The notes beneath the pieces were generated by a model. It saw only the letters and a program-made list of their open reading frames with translations, had not been told where the DNA came from and did not search any database. Of a stretch of DNA of 8,992 bases, positions 6,107 to 8,992 are shown piece after piece. This DNA comes from Spirochaetaceae bacterium (GTDB lineage: Bacteria; Spirochaetota; Spirochaetia; Treponematales; Breznakiellaceae). The position numbers and the translations under genes were made by a program. The stretch covers positions 1-8,992 of the forward strand of contig JAITGJ010000270.1 in NCBI GenBank assembly GCA_031280705.1, in the 5' to 3' direction. Position 1 is the first letter of the stretch, and every line of letters starts with the position of its first letter.

Positions 6107-7933
6107 ATGAAATCAAGGCGCGCCCCCGCGGTTTTGGCCAGCTTCCTCGTTACCGTACTCGCCGCCGGGATGTTCATTTTCTTTTTTCGGGAGACGCTGT
6201 TCCGTCCCGGCGGGTTTCGTTTTTACAATCCGTTCCGCCTCCATGAATACCGCGCCGCCGCTGAGGCCGACGCCCTGACGGTACAGGCGTTTTTTACCGC
6301 CGCGGGAAACCGGACTGCGGAAATGCTTCGGGACGGCCACGCGGCGAGCGACCTTAAAATGCATCTGGTCCGGCAGGGCCGGATTTCACGGACGGAGGAC
6401 GCAGCGGTTTTTGCCGTTCCCGCGGGCATCCTGCTCGGGCTTCCACCGGGCGCTACGCTTTTCGCTGACGGTCCGGCTGTTCCGGCGGCCGGAAATGCCT
6501 TCTCCAGCCGGGTATCCGTACGTGTGGGAGACGGCGTTTCCGGGCTTCTTTTTTACACCAAAACACGCCAGGACATTCTGGTGGGCCGCCTCGAACCGGA
6601 GGCGCTTTTTAGGCTGCCGCCTTTGATGCGGTACCTCATTCCTCCGTTTGTATTTTTAAGCCTCTGGTTTTCGCTGTTTCTTTTTATGGACGCGCCGCCC
6701 CGTGCGGATAGCCTTACCGGGGTGCGTCTTTCCGCGCGGCGGCGCAAATTTGCCCTGATCCGGATGGAATTGTCCCGGGCGCTGGAAAAGCGGGAACGGA
6801 ACGCGCCGGAAGAAAACATCCCGTTTCCCCAGGTGGAAGGGCGGCGGGAGGACCTGCGCCGGGAATTCCGGGGCGGCGCCGGGGCGGAAGAAACGCCGGA
6901 CGATGCATTTGAAGTGTGGTTCGATCTTGCGTGGCAGGACCTCTTGACTGTTGTACGGAACCGGGGGCAAAATGGTGAACCGCGGACGGAGAACGCCGAA
7001 ACACCGGGAGAAGTAGAATTTCTTGAGGCGGCGGACGAGGATGAAACCGCGCGGGCACTTTCGGCTGAAAAAACATCCTCCCCGAAGGCGGCCGCGCCGG
7101 TAGTGATCATAAGTGAAGTACCGGAGCCCGGTTTACCGGAACCCGGTTTACCGGCCATCCGGCGCACGGGATCGCCGCTCTGGAGTCCCAAACCGGTCCA
7201 GACAAGACCGGCCGCGTCAGGCGGGGCCCCGCGGGAAGCGGACGCGCCGGTAGCGATTATTGATGAGGATGTTTTACCCCCCGCGGGCAAAAACAAAAAG
7301 GAAAGAGCCGTGGAAGATCAGAAAAGAACGGCGGCGGAAAAGCCGGATGAAAATGGTGAACTGGAAGAACTTGAACCGCTGGAAGAACTTTCCGGTATTG
7401 CCGAAGAGGCGGATGGTTCCGGGCCGGGGGACATTGGTTTGCTGGCCAGCGAGATAGAATTTGCCCCGGTAGGTGAGGCTGATGGAGATGAGCCTGACAT
7501 CGAGGTTGAGATCGTTGATCCGTTTGCGGAAATGCTTTCCGGCCTTTCAGGGTTGGACGGCTCGCCGCCGGGCGGCGCGGAACCGTCCGGCAAAAAAAAA
7601 ACTGAATTCGTAGCCGCTTCCCGCCGGAACGCCGTGAATTGTCCATTCGTAAAAAGCGCTGCGCCGGGCGGCCCGCTTTCAGGCGGGACTTTTGTTGCCT
7701 GTTATTCCGGCGGCATGGTGGTGGAATTACCCGCCGGGAAGACCCCCGAAGCGGGACCGGCGGCGTCTCCAACGGAGGAGGCGGACGTAATTCTGGAGCA
7801 GAATGGCCTCCACCGCATCAACCCCCGCTACTTTAATCCCGACCGGGAAACGCTCGCCTCACTGGACAGTGAATTCAGTAAAGTAATCCATTCGATAGAA
7901 GCCTTTGCGGTAAAACAGACTGCCCGCGCATAA
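6107..7933 (+). CDS. Two-pass membrane protein with large acidic cytoplasmic region, function unknown
   Basis: A 608-aa product from ATG 6107 (a TTG at 6104 is the only other upstream option, since TAA at 6095 closes the frame). Order: short basic tail; membrane helix about 7-27; extracytoplasmic domain about 28-172; second helix about 176-198; then a basic helix with many Arg (about 205-230) and a long region of low complexity, strongly acidic and Pro-rich, probably disordered. Within the latter are a doubled E-P-G-L-P unit and Glu/Leu-rich runs (E-L-E-E-L-E-P-L-E-E-L). A more ordered C-terminus follows (about 500-608) with F-V-A-C-Y-S-G-G-M and L-H-R-I-N-P-R-Y-F-N-P. The layout resembles membrane sensor or scaffold proteins of spirochetes, but I recognise no catalytic domain and assign no function. 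A run of ten A (7592-7601) codes for Lys496-498. No gene follows in the same operon. Confidence 0.82.
   Translation: MKSRRAPAVLASFLVTVLAAGMFIFFFRETLFRPGGFRFYNPFRLHEYRAAAEADALTVQAFFTAAGNRTAEMLRDGHAASDLKMHLVRQGRISRTEDAAVFAVPAGILLGLPPGATLFADGPAVPAAGNAFSSRVSVRVGDGVSGLLFYTKTRQDILVGRLEPEALFRLPPLMRYLIPPFVFLSLWFSLFLFMDAPPRADSLTGVRLSARRRKFALIRMELSRALEKRERNAPEENIPFPQVEGRREDLRREFRGGAGAEETPDDAFEVWFDLAWQDLLTVVRNRGQNGEPRTENAETPGEVEFLEAADEDETARALSAEKTSSPKAAAPVVIISEVPEPGLPEPGLPAIRRTGSPLWSPKPVQTRPAASGGAPREADAPVAIIDEDVLPPAGKNKKERAVEDQKRTAAEKPDENGELEELEPLEELSGIAEEADGSGPGDIGLLASEIEFAPVGEADGDEPDIEVEIVDPFAEMLSGLSGLDGSPPGGAEPSGKKKTEFVAASRRNAVNCPFVKSAAPGGPLSGGTFVACYSGGMVVELPAGKTPEAGPAASPTEEADVILEQNGLHRINPRYFNPDRETLASLDSEFSKVIHSIEAFAVKQTARA
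7592..7601 (+). repeat. Homopolymer of ten A inside the membrane-protein gene
   Basis: The run encodes three AAA lysines plus the first base of an ACT codon. Gain of one A leads to AAC-TGA, and loss of one A leads to CTG-AAT-TCG-TAG, so either slip ends the protein within four codons and removes about the last 110 residues. It is an unusual tract for such GC-rich surroundings. Confidence 0.85.
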
Positions 7934-8108
7934 CAGGCGTCCGCGCGTTTTCCACCGGCGCCGCCGTGCCCGCATGCATGAACGTTAGGCGCAATAATTT
8001 TTGAAGCCTTTAGAAAAAAACAAGAAAGTACCATAAAAGCAACGCAAGGTATTATAATGCGCAATTGTATATTCATTTTTGGCATGATTTGTATTTGGCG
8101 ACAGAAAA
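7934..8108. other. AT-rich spacer with no supported gene
   Basis: After the membrane-protein stop the sequence turns AT-rich from about 7990. A minus-strand frame (7828-8085) has a hydrophobic start but no ribosome site and runs into the membrane-protein gene. A perfect TATAAT occurs at 8053-8058 without a convincing -35 partner. CGTTAGG at 7983-7989 is inverted as CCTAACG at 8110-8116, bounding the AT-rich segment. Nothing else can be supported. Confidence 0.4.
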
Positions 8109-8140
8109 TCCTAACGCAAAGATGATATAGAGCGTTAGGA
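8109..8140 (+). promoter_or_regulatory. Hairpin that would cover the transposase ribosome-binding site
   Basis: TCCTAACGC (8109-8117) pairs perfectly with GCGTTAGGA (8132-8140) across 14 bases. The right arm contains the first four bases of AGGAGG (8137-8142), the ribosome site of the ORF at 8148. Such upstream hairpins in insertion sequences block translation of read-in transcripts; that role here is inferred. Confidence 0.5.
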
Positions 8141-8147
8141 GGGGGAG

Positions 8148-8339
8148 ATGGGATATAAGAGAATGACGATGGTAGAGCGAATGGATATTTTCCTCTTGTT
8201 GTATGCTGAAAGGTTCAACCAGGCCCGTATGGTAAGGCGGGTTTGTGTCTCCCCATCCGCGCTTCACCGGGCCGCCCCCGCCGCTGGCAATACTTCAACA
8301 AGTACCAATGCAACCTCAAACCCAGCTTTTGACCCTTAA
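8148..8339 (+). pseudogene. Truncated N-terminus of an IS30-like transposase
   Basis: ATG 8148 follows AGGAGG (8137-8142). The first 41 residues, M-G-Y-K-R-M-T-M-V-E-R-M-D-I-F-L-L-L and then N-Q-A-R-M-V-R-R-V-C-V-S-P-S-A-L-H-R, fit the opening T-x-x-E-R and helix-turn-helix of IS30-type transposases (family style: Y-K-x-L-T-x-E-E-R ... I-A-x-x-L-G-x-S-P-S-T-I-S-R-E-L). After residue 41 the frame reads A-A-P-A-A-G and then Thr/Asn-rich sequence unlike any transposase and stops at 63 residues. The DDE catalytic core is absent. I take it as the 5' stub of a deleted element. IS30 against another HTH-type transposase family cannot be settled from so short a piece. Confidence 0.5.
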
Positions 8340-8450
8340 GGTATGATGTTGCGCCTGGCGCCTCTGCATCACCTTTGCAGGGGCGACGTTTGATAACGGG
8401 CCATTCTTCCGGCGAAAAAGGGTAACTGACACCCCGGCGTCTCACCTTTC

Positions 8451-8891
8451 TTAGCTATTTTTATTTGCAACAAATTCTATATTTGACGCCAAATATTTCA
8501 ATAATGTGTTCCTGCAAAACCAATTATCAACGTTTTCTATTTTCCTAAAATTGTAAAATTGTGATTTTAACGGCAGCATATCTCTATACCACAAATCCAC
8601 CAGATGAAACCCTGTTTCTTTTATCAGATTTTCTACTATATTTCTATCATAAAAATGGTCGTGATACCTGCTGCCTTTCATATATATTATTTTACTTCTC
8701 CATGAATATTTATACGGCAAATAAAAGCAAAAAAACAAACCATTTGGTTTCAATATTCTGTTTATTTCCATCAATGACTGTTTGTCATTTGGCACATGTT
8801 CCAAAACACCAAAACTTAATATAACCTCAAATGTTTCATCATCAAACGGTAGAAGATATTCATGTTTCAACGGAACAATAGACTTGTTCAA
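8451..8891 (-). pseudogene. SAM-dependent methyltransferase (class I, Methyltransf_11-like), N-terminus lost
   Basis: The frame ends at TAA 8451-8453. It contains L-P-F-D-D-E-T-F-E-V-I-L-S-F-G-V-L-E-H-V-P-N-D and L-M-E-I-N-R-I-L-K-P-N-G-L-F-F, the post-I, IV and V regions of class I methyltransferases. The glycine-rich SAM-binding motif I, which should lie about 40-60 residues earlier, is missing: the frame begins with a weak TTG inside the hairpin repeat (8881-8915). The coding sequence is far more AT-rich than tsaD and favours A/T-ending codons, a sign of recent acquisition. Methyltransferases of this style are common in glycan and surface-polymer clusters, so it may be a leftover of one. 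It cannot bind SAM as it stands. Confidence 0.75.
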
Positions 8892-8915
8892 TAACCCGGT
8901 TGGTTATTTCACAAG
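8881..8915 (-). repeat. 35-nt hairpin repeat, copy B
   Basis: This is the inverted counterpart of 1134-1168 with one change. Here the palindrome is better: GGACTTGT pairs with ACAAGTC across the tandem G-A mismatch, then AATAACC/GGTTATT with loop AACCG. The repeat abuts the broken end of the methyltransferase and is followed at once by a second hairpin. Confidence 0.85.
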
Positions 8916-8918
8916 TCC

Positions 8919-8970
8919 TGCAATTTCTCGCCCCGGCGCTACGCTTTGGGGCTGCGAAATTGCATTTTTT
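8919..8970 (+). terminator. Long hairpin with T6 tail, terminator-like, part of the repeat block
   Basis: TGCAATTTC (8919-8927) pairs perfectly with GAAATTGCA (8956-8964), and CCCC (8931-8934) with GGGG (8948-8951) further in; six T follow at 8965-8970. On the plus strand this has the form of an intrinsic terminator. No plus-strand gene clearly ends here, so it may belong to the mobile repeat rather than to a transcription unit. Confidence 0.48.
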
Positions 8971-8976
8971 AGCGGA

Positions 8977-8991
8977 AGTTGTTTAACAACT
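8977..8991. repeat. Near-perfect palindrome at the window end
   Basis: AGTTGTT (8977-8983) and AACAACT (8985-8991) flank a single T. It is the third palindrome in a row after 8881 and 8919. The block may continue beyond the window. It shares GTTGTTTA with the inverted repeat at 5856. Confidence 0.6.
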
Positions 8992-8992
8992 G

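Noticed and set aside
6553..7296. 247-codon minus-strand ORF
   Set aside because: Shadow of the low-complexity part of the 608-aa protein, dominated by Ser, Arg and Gly.
7985..8140. Integron attC-like words (GTTAGGC, CCTAAC, GTTAGGA)
   Set aside because: The best pair encloses only 14 bases, far shorter than an attC site; no bulged stem, cassette or integrase is present.
8215..8445. 76-codon minus-strand ORF from a GTG
   Set aside because: Half is antisense to the transposase stub; the first 20 residues look protein-like but there is no homology I recognise and only a weak ribosome site.
1134..8915. A composite transposon bounded by the inverted 35-nt repeats
   Set aside because: The interval holds tsaD and other core genes and no transposase able to move it; independent insertions of a dispersed repeat are simpler.
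1..8992. CRISPR array, tRNA or rRNA genes
   Set aside because: No regularly spaced direct repeats, and no cloverleaf or rRNA-like stretch was seen on either strand.

Overview
The window reads as a GC-rich chromosomal stretch of a spirochete, most likely a Treponema of the termite-gut type. That placement is an inference from base composition, strong Shine-Dalgarno sites and the overall style of the proteins; no rRNA or other marker is present to prove it. Recognisable housekeeping genes sit in the middle, and eroded, repeat-rich, more AT-rich accessory DNA lies at both ends.

Left flank (1-1677): the 3' end of an ADP-ribosylglycohydrolase gene, then a run of broken genes. First comes an unrecognised ORF frameshifted by an 11-bp tandem duplication. 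Next is a zinc-ribbon membrane protein that meets an in-frame TGA, with an open frame continuing beyond it. Last is the C-terminal remnant of an ABC-2-type ATPase with at least two frame disruptions and no Walker A. A 35-nt hairpin repeat lies in this flank and recurs inverted at the right edge.

Core (1678-4129): a probable operon. A 29-codon leader-like ORF overlaps a membrane-anchored divergent polysaccharide deacetylase (YibQ/DUF610 family) by GTGA, and this overlaps tsaD (the tRNA t6A37 threonylcarbamoyl transferase) by ATGA. Convergent to it, on the minus strand, is a secreted protein of unknown function with its own sigma70-like promoter, followed upstream by about 300 bp with nothing recognisable. 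A compact FMN nitroreductase (minus strand) is then divergent from a 608-aa two-pass membrane protein of unknown function. The latter has a very good promoter so close to its ATG that the mRNA may be leaderless, and a run of ten A residues inside the gene.

Right flank (7934-8992): an AT-rich spacer, a hairpin covering the ribosome-binding site of a truncated IS30-like transposase start, and an AT-rich methyltransferase gene. The methyltransferase lacks its SAM-binding N-terminus exactly where the second copy of the hairpin repeat begins. The window ends in a block of three consecutive palindromes.

I do not see a complete novel multi-gene system. The most promising leads are the structured dispersed repeat, the candidate leaderless membrane-protein gene with its slippage-prone A-tract, and the pattern of gene breakage next to repeats.
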